Positions 13,301 through 25,300 of a stretch of DNA of 64,000 bases are shown here, in pieces. Position 1 is the first letter of the stretch, and each line of letters begins with the position of its first letter. The position numbers were made by a program, and so were the translations under genes. The notes beneath the pieces were generated by a model, which did not search any database, had not been told where the DNA came from, and saw nothing but the letters and a program-made list of their open reading frames with translations. The stretch covers positions 10,298,053 through 10,362,052 of the forward strand of contig CM053335.1 in assembly GCA_028583605.1 (NCBI GenBank), given 5' to 3'. The stretch comes from Dastarcus helophoroides. Its lineage: Eukaryota > Arthropoda > Insecta > Coleoptera > Bothrideridae.

Positions 13301-16300
13301 GCGATAAACTATGACATGAATTATCGAGTTTTATACAAATCGGCACCGACGGGATGTTCTATCCGCGTATCTAATCCATTCAGAAGTATCTAGTACATGG
13401 AAACATCGAAGCACATTAACACATGTTGTGCGTTGATTTACGTCTCCTACGCTAATAAAGCCAATGATGTGTTGCACCGAATACCCACTGACATAAAGGC
13501 CACAATAATATACGCGATTTCATTAACGCGCGTTTATTTCTCGCTCTGATGTCAGAATTCGGGTCTAAACATTAAACTACATTCGAGGAATTCGCTCTAA
13601 TTCGATCGACGTGGCCAAAAAAAAAAACCTGAGGATGTAATTTAAAGTGCTCGTGACTGACGATTTAAAATGGATTTGCCAAAGCCTTACAGGAGTAAAG
13701 TGAGTTGATTCTACCTATTTTACTTCGGCTTCTTTTGCATATAATTCGAACGTGAAGTTGTCAAATATTTTTGAAGTGAAAACTTCTTTAAGCGCGTTGA
13801 ACCATTTTGGATTTGGGGTTTCGCGTGACCATCATACTTCACCATCACGCGTTACATCCCCTAATTATATTCTACTGTTAACATTAAAGCATATTAAAGT
13901 ATAATTCATTATCAATAAATATTAGATTCGTTTGCACGCGATACAAGCATCCAAACTACAAATAGGAAAAGGCTGATCAGTTTGACGAATTTATTTTCAA
14001 ATATTTCCAATATTCTGACTTGTTTACTAGTGTGGGTTCGAACTGCAACACTACATTTTTCCTAGTTTTAAGTTTTCACTTTTGTTGGTAGTCTCCAATA
14101 CTGTCAATTTCTGTTTTAATTCATTTCTAAATAATTTCCAAGGTCCAAGAATAAATGCCTTCTATATTATTCCTGAAAAGAAATTTCTCTTTCACAACCT
14201 TGTGTATTGCAGTGTTTCTCAACCTGCGGTACGCGTACCCCCAGGAATACGTGAAATGGTCTAGAGGGTACGCGAAAAGAAGATCTAATATGCCACTGAC
14301 GGAGTAAAAATAAAAGAAGTAATTAAAAATTGTTGTAACAATCTTCACCCTTCCATGGCTAAAAATTTTCTTCCAGAGATGCTCATATCTCAAAAATCAA
14401 TTGCACCTAATGGCCCTCTGCAAATTACGTAGCGCTTTTTTTGGTTTAAAATCGATATTTCGAAATTAAAATCCGCTAACTCTTCCTTTTCATCTTCGTC
14501 TTTTTCTTCCTCTTCCTGTTCTTATTTCTCTTATTCGTTCTTCTACTTTTCTTCTTCGTTGTCTTCTTTTCCCTTCCTTTTCTTCCTCTTCTTCTTTCTC
14601 TCCTTCCTTTTCTTCCTCTTCCTCTTTCTCTCCTTCCTTTTCTTCCTCTTCCTCTTTTTCCTTTTTTTCTTTGTTTTCTTCCTCTTCTTTTTTCTCTCTT
14701 TCGTGCTTTTCTTCCTCTCCTTTTTCTCTCCTTCTTTTTCTTCCTCTTCTTCTGTTTCCCCTTCTTCATCTTCTTCTTAATTTTCTTCTTCTTCTTCATC
14801 TTCTTCCTTTTATTTCTCTTCTTCCTCTTCTTCTTCTTTTTCTTCTTCCCCTTTTTTTCTTATTATTTATTTTCTTCTTCGTCTTCTTCTTCCTCCCCTT
14901 TTTGTTCCTCATCTTCTTCTCCTTCCTTTTTTTCTCCTCTTTCTCATTTTGTCATTTTCATTGTTCTTCCTTTGCTTCTTCTTCTTCCTCTTCCTTTTCT
15001 TCCTCCCCTTCCTTTCTTGCTTCTCTTCCTGTCCTTTTTTCTCTCCTTCTTTTTCTTCATCCTCTTCTTTTTCCTCTTCTTCTTCTTTTTCTTCTTCTTC
15101 TTTATCTTCTTCCTTTTATTTCTCTTTCCTTTCGTGCTTCTCTTCTTCTCCTTTTTTCTCATCTTTTTCTTCCTCTCTCTTTTTCTTCTTCTTCATCTTC
15201 TTCCTTTTATTTTCTCCTTCCTCTTCTCCTTCCTTTTCTTTCTTTTCTCTCTCTTTTGTTCTTTTCATTGTCTTCCTTTTCTTCTTTTTCCTCTTCTTTT
15301 TCTTCCTTCCCTTTCTTTCGTGCTTCTCTTCCATCTCCTTTTTTCTCTCCTTCTTTTCTTCATCTTTTCCTTATTCTCCTTCTTCCTTTTCTTCTCCTTT
15401 TTTTTCTTTTTATTATTTATTTTCTTTCTTCTCCCTTTTTCTTTCTTCTTTCTTCTTCTTTTTCATTTCCTCATCTTCTTTTTCTTCCTCATCTTCTTTT
15501 TCTTTCCTCATCTTCTTCTACTTTCTTTTCGTTCTTCTTCTTCCTCTTTTTTGTCCTAATTCCATTGTGCTTTCTTTTCTTTCCTCTTCTTTCTCTTTTT
15601 GTCCTTTTCATTTTTCTTCCTTTTCGTCTCCTTCTCCTCTTCCTTTTCTTCCTCGTCCTTTTTCTCTCCTTCTTTTTCTTCCTCTTCTTTTTCTCCGTTT
15701 TCTCTTTTTTTCCCTTTTCTCATTTTCTTCTTCTTCTTCCTTTTTCTTCTCTCCTTTTTCTCCTTTCTTTTCTTCTTACTTCTTTCTCTTTTTCCTTTTC
15801 TTTTCTTCCTTTTTTTCCTCTTCTTCTTCTTCTTCTTCTTTTATTTCTTCTTCCTTTTCTTTTCCCTCTTATTTTTCATTTCTCTTTTTTCTTTTTTTTT
15901 TTTCTCCTTTTTCTTCTTCTTTTCCTCTCCTTCTTCTTTTCTTCTTCTTCCTCTTCTCTTCCTTTTCTCCTCTTTTTTCCTTTCATTGTTCTCTCTTCTT
16001 CTTATTTTTCTTCTCCTTTCTTTCCTTTTTCTTCTTTCCCTATTTTCTTTCTTTTTTTTTGCCCCCCCTCTCTTCTTCTTTTCCTCCTTTTCTTCTTCCC
16101 TTTCTTATGCTCTCTTCTTTCTCTTCTTCTTTCTCTTTCTTCTTTCCTCTTCTGCTCTCTCTCTCTTCTCTCTCTCTTTACCTCTTTCTCTCTTTCTTTC
16201 TTTCTCTCTCCTTCTTTTCTCTTTTTCCCTCTTTCCCTTTCTCTTTCTCTCTCCTTCTTTCTCTTTCTCTTTCTCTTTCTCTTTCTCTATCTCTTTCCCT

Positions 16301-19300
16301 TTCACGTTCTTTTCCTCTTTCTCATTCTCTTCCTCTTCCTTCTTTTGTACTTCCTTTCCTATTTCTCTACTTTCTTTTCTCTTCCTCTTCTTCTTCGTAG
16401 CTTTATTTTTCTTGCAGTTTCAATATTCTTCTTGTTCTTCTCCCTCCTGTTTTTCATTTATTTCCTCTTTCTCTCCCCTACACCATCCTCTTTTTTTTTC
16501 CCCTGTCTTTTCAAAATTTCTTAGATTTGATAGTACAAAGTGACCAAATTTCTTCACATTTTGTTTTTTTCCAAAAAAATGTGAGTCCTGCTTTGTAAAA
16601 CAGGAATTTTTATTTCAAAAAACGATATGCAAGTAGAATACAACCTAGACTACAAATTCATGCAGCCCTCCAGGCTTGTATAGTAAATCATAGATAGCTG
16701 AACTACCAATAGTTGAAACACTGCCACCTAGCGAAGCGGTTGCTCTATAGGAAAGTTCTCAGAAGACAAGGATTCTAATGCACAGACCAATAGATACATT
16801 TATTAGACTCGAAGTTTGGAAACCAAAGACCGGTCTTTGGTTTCCAAACTTCGCGTCTAATAAATGGTCAAGCCTATTGGTCTGTGCATTAGAATCAAAA
16901 AATTGCATTTCACGTCTCATTTAAATCCAGTATTTTGTGCAAAAATTTCCCTCTGATGCGATGGATAGCAGGCGCGTTCGTTCACTTTGTGGCATTAAAC
17001 CGGAAACATTCCACTGATAATAAAACCTATTTGTTACAAGTTAATTTGATAAGCGCACAATCGAAATTAAAACGAAGTTAACACCTGCAGTCGTTTTTAT
17101 TATTCTTCCATTTATCGGTTAAAAAGTGATCAGTTTTTGTGCCTCAATTCCCCAATATGATGCAGGAGTACGTTCTGGATGAGAAGGATCCGATGTATGA
17201 ATTGTTAACGTCACCGTTCTTTCACCTGCACCCGTATTATGCGCAGGTAAACCATTAAATCATTAACCTGATGCCTTACCTGCTCATACGTACTACCAAA
17301 TCTGGTACTGATTCTGACCTAATCATAAATGGTACGGCATCTAATCTTTCTATTCATAAATTGAAATATAAAACTTGTCCCCTTAAGTATCTCGCTGAAG
17401 ATGATAGATTGGCTGTCGAAACGAGTTTGAGCAACCTTTGTTGTGTTTTTTAATTTTTCTTGGTTTCAGGGGAAAAGTTTTATATTTCAATATTTGAAGA
17501 TAACCAACGACCAGTCCGTTCCACCAAACTTATGGCTTTCTATTCATGTTTTATTGGCTAGAAATACTAACACTTCACAAAGAAGATACAGAGAATATCT
17601 GCATCTAATCTGATGCAATTTTTCATATAATCACAAGAGATACCTCATCGGAATTGATAGTTTGCCATAAAACGAAGCGACAAATAATCGAATTTTGCAC
17701 GTTTCTGACCTTAAATGCCTAACTTTCAAGCTTTGCTTTTCAAGATTTTGCTTTTCCAAATTTTTGCTTTTTCAAAATGTTGCGTTTACACTTTCGATTT
17801 CTCACACTTTTTAAATTTTAATTTTAAACCAAGTTTTTTTTTCCAAATATTGAATTTCATTTTCAAAATTTCAACCTCAAAATTGTCAAGCTTTTTCCTC
17901 ATAAGAGCGAGAATAGTTTTTCCACTTCGATTTTTTTTGCTTCGAATTTAATCTGGATATTTCGACTTATTTCTCGAAGTTTCTAACCATAGGCACAGAG
18001 TAGAATCATAGAAAAAATGTCTCGAAAATCTAAACAGAAATTCAAGACTACTTAATTCGTAACGATGTCTCATCTTATGAAACGGGAAGTTCGAAAATTC
18101 CCATCTAATCACAGGAGACTTCCCATTTGATCGCACCAGATATTCAATTTAATCACACGAGATTTCCCAATTGATAATAGAGAATTTCTACTAACATTTC
18201 TCTTAATCATTAATCACACAAGATTTTGCAATTAAGTATATATTTAAAATGCAACACTTTTTCAGTATTAGCCTGATAACTAATCTAGTTTTGGATTCAT
18301 TTTAAATTTTGTTGTCTCTTCTCAAATTTCCAAATCGTAGACATTTCATTATTTCTTTCAAACATACAGGATTCCATCTCGATTGAAGGGTTGCAATAGA
18401 AACATGGCAAATTCTGCTGAAATAAGTCAAGTGAACACTAGATCCCAAATCAGAGAATTACTTAAACTACTTTGAGCTTTTTGAAATTCTTCAGCTGAAA
18501 AAACACGAACAACATAAGAATTTGTTACATCGTGTGACCTCGCAAATGATTTATTACAAACTTTATATTAAATGTAAACAGGAGTGCTGTAATTACGGTT
18601 TCTACTATTCCATTAGATGTGGCATAACTTATAAAAAATAATTAGCGGTAACCTAGAAATCAACGTCCATGACGAAGCAGAGTGCGGATAAATATGTTAC
18701 TACTACTGGAGAAATTTACCAGAATTATTGTCCTATTGTTGTGCAATTTATTTATAACCCAAGAAGCCATAGTAATTGATAACTACCAAACCAGCCTCTT
18801 GCAACCATTCAATCCAAAGTCAGGCGGCTATAAAAGGGAGGTACTTAAAAAAAGGTAAAATGAACTTTAAACCCATCTTTCAAACGATAGCATGCAGCCT
18901 AATTTGGTCAATTCTAAATATACGCCTTATCATTGACCAAATCAGTTGTTGCTATTCAAACCAAAATGTGATTTCTATGAAACGAAGGAACTTGGGAAAC
19001 TAACTTCGAAATGTACCTTCTTAACATATTTAGACTGGCCACTTTGCGTTTATTTAATGCAAAACTTGGCTTCAGTAGAAGAGAGATTGACGACGTGTTT
19101 GGAAGGCCTTTATTTTGAAATCAGAAGTTCCTTTTTCTACTATTCTTTTTGTTGGTCCCTTTCCTGATATTCATCCTCTTCCTCTTCCTCTTCCTCTTCC
19201 TCTTCCTCTTCCTCTTCCTCTTCCTCTTCCTCTTCCTCTTCCTCTTCCTCTTCCTCTTCCTCTTTCTCTTTCTCATCTTCTTTCTTTTTCTCTTACTCTT

Positions 19301-22300
19301 ACTTTTACTCTTCCTGTTTCTCTTTCTTTTTCCCTCCCTCTTTCTTTTCCTCTACCTCTTCCTCTTTCTTTTCCTCTACCTCTTCCTCTTTCTTTTCCTC
19401 TACCTCTTCCTCTTTCTTTTTGATATTCATCTTCTTCTTCATATTCCTTTTCCTCTTCCTCTTCCTCTTCCTCTTCCTCTTCCTCTTCCTCTTCCTCTTC
19501 CTCTTCCTCTTCCTCTTCCTCTTCCTCTTCCTTCTTCCTCTTCCTCTTCCTCTTCCTCTTCCTCTTTCTTTCCTTTTCCTCATTCTCTTCCTCTTCCTCT
19601 TCCTCTTCCTCTTCCTCTTCCTCTTCCTCTTCCTCTTCCTCTTCCTCTTCCTCTCTTCCTCTTCCTCTTCCTCTTCCTCTTCCTCTTCCTCTTCCTCTTC
19701 CTCTTCCTCTTCTCTTCTCTTCCTCTTCCTCTTCCTTTCCTTTCCTCTTCTGCTTCTTCCTTTTGTTTTGCTTCTTCTTCCTCTTTCTCTTTCTATTTCT
19801 CCTTCTCTTCCTCTTCCTTTTCCTCTTTCTCTTTATCTTCCTCTTCTTTCCTTCCTTCGTTTTTCTTTTTTTTGCTTCCTTTCTTTCTCTTTCTTCTTCT
19901 CTTTATCTGACTGTTTTTCTTGTTTTTGTTTTTGCTCTTCCTCTTCTTCATATTCTTATTTATCTTTTTATTTCTCTTTCTCTTCATCTTCCTTTTTCCC
20001 TTTCCTCTGTCTTCGTACTTTTTCTCTTTCTCTTTTTTTTTGCTCTTCCTCTTTTTCGTGTTCTTTTTCCTCTTTTTGGTCCTCTTCCTTTTCTTCTTTC
20101 CCTTTCTGTTACTCTTCCTTTTTCTCTATTTCGTCCTCTACCCTTTCCTTGCTTTCTGTCCTTCTTATTACCCTTTTTTTCTCCTTCTCCTCATCCTACT
20201 AATCTTACCTTTGTATATTTTCTTCTTTAATTTTCTATATTTTTTTGTTAGTTCTTTCTTTTTTCTTCTTCCCCGCCCTTTTCATCTTCTTCTACCTCTT
20301 CATCCGCTTCCTTTTCCCCTTTTTCTTCTTCATAGTTTTAGTATTTTTGCAAATTCAATATCCTTTTTTTTGTTCCTTCTTCTCCTCTTCTTTTCCCTCT
20401 CCATCTCTTTCATCTTCCTCTATTTCTTGACCCTCCGCTCATTTTTCATTTTTCTCTTCTTCTTTTTCCTCTGCTTCTTCTTTCTCCCCTTTGTCTTCTT
20501 CTTTTTCCTCTCCTTCTTCATCTTCCTCTCTCTCTCTCGTCTTCATCTTATTCTACCTCTCCTCCTCTTCCTCCTCCTCCTCCTCCTCCTTCTTCTCATC
20601 CTCCCCTCCTCTCCCTCCTCCTCCCCCCCTCCAAACTCTGAATCTGATTGATTGGCGCATTAGAATAAATTTTTTGGCTTTTTTAGAGCAACCATTTCTG
20701 CTAAGTGTCTCTATTTGTGAACAAACTTCTACTTCAGTTGACGACAAGCTTCACTTTTTGTAATGAAGTCCCTCGATCGACTGCGGTACAAAGAATTTCT
20801 TCATTCTGATTCAAGTTTGTCACGCCACACCATCAACAACAACAATCAATGTGAATTCGACCCTGAAGCAAATAACAAGCTTTATCCGAATTCATTGTTC
20901 TTCTAACTCGTAATTAGACCATCATACACCTTTCCATTGGAACAATTCGAAAGCATACAGTTCCGTCCGACAGAAATGAAATCTCGTAAAATAGTGTGTG
21001 TACAATAGCGGTCGCAATTCACCTCCAGTAGCGGAGAATACACCGCGGTCGTCAGTGAATCCATTTCAATTTCAAAGTAATAACCAGATAGTGACCTAAG
21101 GGTTGGGAAAAGGGTCACGTTGATATGCTCGACGGAAACGTAAAGATAATATTGACGCGGGCCGTCGGCCTCGCTGTTTGTTTGCGCGGATGAAAAAATA
21201 AATCTTCCGGTGGTTTTATTTAAATTGCGTCGGAAAATGGCATCATTAAAGCGTAAACGGCATTACAAGAAAGACACTTCTTACTTATTGGATCTCTACA
21301 CCCTCACGTTCGACAATAATGAGACTTTGGAGAGCTTAGATGAAACTGTGAGTATTTTTCTCGTTGGAGGCGGCTCTTACATTAATTGTGATGTAAATTA
21401 TTATTTTCGCACCTAGGGCTTAAGTGATCTTTGGGGGTGTATTTTAGAAGTTTTTTGCAAAGCTGATGTGAATTTTAATGAGGCAAATTTATCTTCGATT
21501 CCTGTTCTTTTATCGCACCAAGTAATTCGATAAAAAACCGAACGAAGGAAAAGCAACCCTTTATACACTGACATGTTTGTATGCTTGATAACAATAGCAT
21601 CGGTGGAATTATTTTTCAAAATTTAAAGTTCAACTTTTTAATGTCCGTCGGTTTTTATTTAATTTCTTTGCTTGTTTCTTTTTGGTGGAAAGGACTGGTC
21701 CTTGGTTATCTTCGAAAATTGAAATACAAATCTTGTCCCCTGAAACATAAAAAGATTAAAAAACACAACAATGGTTGCACTAACGCGTTTCGACAGCCAA
21801 GCTATCAGTATCTCTCTGAAGATGATAGCTTGGCTGTCAAAACGCGTTAGGGCAACCTTTGTTGTGTTTTTTAATATAGGACTCTTGAAATACAAATCTT
21901 TTCCCCTGAAACCAAAAAGATTAAAAAAACACAAGAAAGGTTGCTTTAACGCGTTTCGATAGCCAAGCTGTCATCTTCAGAGAGATACTGACGTATTAGA
22001 GCAACCTTTGTTGTGTTTTTTAATCTTTCTTGGTTTCAGAGAACAAGATTTGAGTTTCAGTTCTTTGCATGTATTATTTTTTGCCAATTTGACTTGTTGG
22101 AACATATAAGGACTTTATATGTAAAGTACTTCAATGTTCTAAAATGTCAAATTATCAAAAAAAAGTAATACATGCCCAGAAATTAGATAAAGACTGATTG
22201 ATTCTTAAGCACCGTCAGGCACTAAAGAGTTAACCTTACAATGTTCACACTTTTTCGAGAACGTCGTGTGTTCCTAACTCGAAATCGAAAGTTAACGAAA

Positions 22301-25300
22301 AACTGTTTTTTTTTGGAAAAATCAAATTTCCACTAAGTATATATGTGTTGACCGTTTTTTTTGTTAGGGTAGTAAGTACAATACTTGTGATTTGATCCAC
22401 AAAAATTAACTACCTCCAGTCTCCAGTTCGCACTATACCTTCCCAAATATTGATTATGAAATTTGCTCATGCTCCTATACCTAGAAAGCAAAGGGGGGCT
22501 TTAACTCCCCCAGAGCGAATGGCCTAACTTCACCCATGTCGCCCAATTGCGAAATGCAACAAAACCACCTAGAAGTCGCACAATTTGCGTCTCCTGCAAC
22601 GACAAATGGCGATCCTTCCATTCAACTTGGGCGCTGCTAGAGGTGTAGACGTCTCGCAACCTTGAGAGCGAGAATGCGCGCTGGTGGTACCTCTCTTACC
22701 TTTTCTTGGACGCCGTACCGCCGACTCGCTCTCTTTCTCAACGCGCACCACTACAAACAAAAGTTTGTACTCGATTTTTATCAGACCATGTGCCAAAACA
22801 AAACGAGTTATCGGCGACAATAAAAGAAGGCAGTCAGCTGTGCTGTAATCGTTGAGAAAACTATGCGGGCGAACGTATTTAACAATTAGTGTGATCCTAG
22901 GTCGAATTGTGCCATTAGAAATGTTTGATAATATATTAACTGCGATTAAAAACCAAACGAGTAGTATTAGTGATAGTTTGAAGACGAAAAGTAGAAGAAT
23001 CTCGAGTAGTATTAACAATTTGAAAAACCAAATAACGAGGAGGAGTAAGACGACTTATTATACGATTAGTAGAAGAGAAGACGATTATTACAACGACTTT
23101 TTATCTCCGAGGGCTTACTCAATGACCACCTTTAGTTACAACGGTTTTACGTGTGCGAATGAAAATATGGAGTGGCTACCTTACGTTCCACCTTCGTATG
23201 ACGAGCATAACATAGTCGATCGCTTCATCAAAGTTATTACAATTAACGATGACACTGATACTGTATGCATAATTCATTGTTGTTGCCCCCCCCCCCCAGT
23301 TGTTAATGCGATTTTTTGTTGCAGAGGCGGACTGATCGAGAAGAAATCAGACGCAGACTGGCCATGGGAACAGAAGATGACTACTACAGTGATAGACCAG
23401 GAAGGAAACCAAGTTTGCAAGCCAGATTACAAAGTGGTTAGTCTATTTACTCTAATAAACTGAAGAAAAGCTTCTAAAGCAACCTCCCTCCCACCCAGGA
23501 AGAGTACCCAAATAACTGCTAATTCAGAATCCAGACTGTTGGTCTTTCACCATGGATTGATTTTTCTTGAGTTAGAATTCTAAATTTAACATCCATTTTT
23601 CTGCAGCTGCAGTAGCTGTATAACTCACCAGGAAGAGTACCAAATGAAGGCTTCAGTAACTGCTGATTCAAAACTCTGATGTTATAAATCTTTTATCAAA
23701 GTTTACTTTTTCTTATGTGAAAATTCCAAATTAAACATCCACATTTATGCAGCTGTAAAGGCTCTATTCCTCTTCAGGAAGAGTACCAAATGGAGACCTA
23801 ATAATTGCTGATTCAGAACCCGGATTTTGTTAATATTTTTTCATGGATTAAATTTTCCTTTGTTGGAATACTAAATTTAATATCAATTGCTATGCAGCTG
23901 CAGGAGCTCTCCTCCAGGAAGAGTACCAAATGGGGGCATCAATAACTACTGATTTGGTGCTTCTGACTTAATAATTAATCTGTTGGCATAATTTAATTTT
24001 CCTGCGTTAGTATTTCAAATTAAACATCCATTTTTATTTAACTGCAGAGACTCGATTCCTCTTCAGGAAGAGTGCCAAATGGAGGCCTAATAATTGCTGA
24101 TTCAGAACCCTGATTTTGTTAATCTTTTTTATGGAGTAAATGTTCCTGTGTTAGAATTCTACATTCAAAATCCATTGCTATGCAGCTTCAGGGGCTCTCC
24201 TCCAGGAAGAGTACCAAATGGAGGCCTCGCTGATTTGGTGCTTCTGACTTAATTATTAATCTTTTGGCATAATTTAATTTTTTCGCGTTAGTATTTCAAA
24301 TTAAACATCCATTTTTATGTAGCTGTAGAGTAGGGATGTCGATTCCTTTTTAAAATAATCGATTTTTGGACCGATTCAAATCGTGAGCAAAAGTATCGAT
24401 TGGGTGCTGAATTATCGATTTTCGATTAATCGCCTTGTTGGTGAAATTTTTAAACATTTCTAATAAAAGAAAAATTGAATAATAATAATGAATTGGCATA
24501 GTTTAATTTTGAAAGTTTTTTCTTGAATTTAAAAGACTAATATTTATATTATAATTATTTATTCCTAATTAGAAAAATCCGATACATATTTATTTTCTGC
24601 TTTGTTTTTTATTTATGTATTTTTGGGCATTAATTTATAAAAATATATTTAGAAATATGAAGTTTAAACTGGAAATTACGAGATTAAGGTGGAAATTTCT
24701 ACTTTATTTTCCAAATTTCAACTTTTTTGAAAAAATTCCATAAAGTCGAAATTTCTTATTCTATGGTTAAGTTAGGCAGATGACAGTTAAGCCCCACCAA
24801 TCCTTAGAATATAAGACTACATTTTAAGCACCAACTCTTTTACAATTTAATGTTGACACTTAGCAGTAGGGCACATTGCAGTAAATTCAATTTTTTATTA
24901 CCCAAAATTTCGACCTTTTTCTTGAAATTTCAAAATTCAAGTAGAATTTTCGAGAAAAAAGTCGAAATTTCGAGTTCAAAGTCGACATTTTACAAAAGCG
25001 TAAAAAGGACATTGATTTAAAAAAATATTTTTAGAGATTTCGACTTTTTTCTCGAAATTTCGATTTTTTTTCGAAAGTTCGACTTTTTTTCTCGAAATGT
25101 CGACTTTAATCTCGAAATGTCGACTTTAATCTCGAAATGTCGACTTTAATCTCGAAATTTCTGTTTTAAACTCGAAATTTCGTCTTTACAATCAACATTT
25201 CTACTTTTTTCCGAAAATTCGGCTTTTTCCGTGAAATTTTTACTTTTTTCCTAAAATTTCGAGATTAATGTCGAAATTCCGACTTTAATATTGGATTTTC

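Noticed and set aside
14559..16543. Long Phe/Ser/Leu ORFs (up to 617 codons)
   Set aside because: Low-complexity CT tract, as above.
18402..18428. MANSAEISQ before GTGAAC as a further phase-0 Schip1 first exon
   Set aside because: Weak donor, nine codons and AT-rich non-coding-like context; not distinguishable from chance.
19115..20651. Leu-Phe/Pro-Leu repeat ORFs (up to 260 codons)
   Set aside because: Translations of the TTCCTC hexamer array in all three frames.
22569..23018. 149-codon minus-strand ORF opposite Schip1 first exon e
   Set aside because: Antisense to a supported coding exon and its leader; no family recognised.
23496..24330. Regular spaced repeats resembling a CRISPR array
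   Set aside because: Eukaryotic intron; the whole 140-bp unit is repeated, not short repeats with unique spacers.
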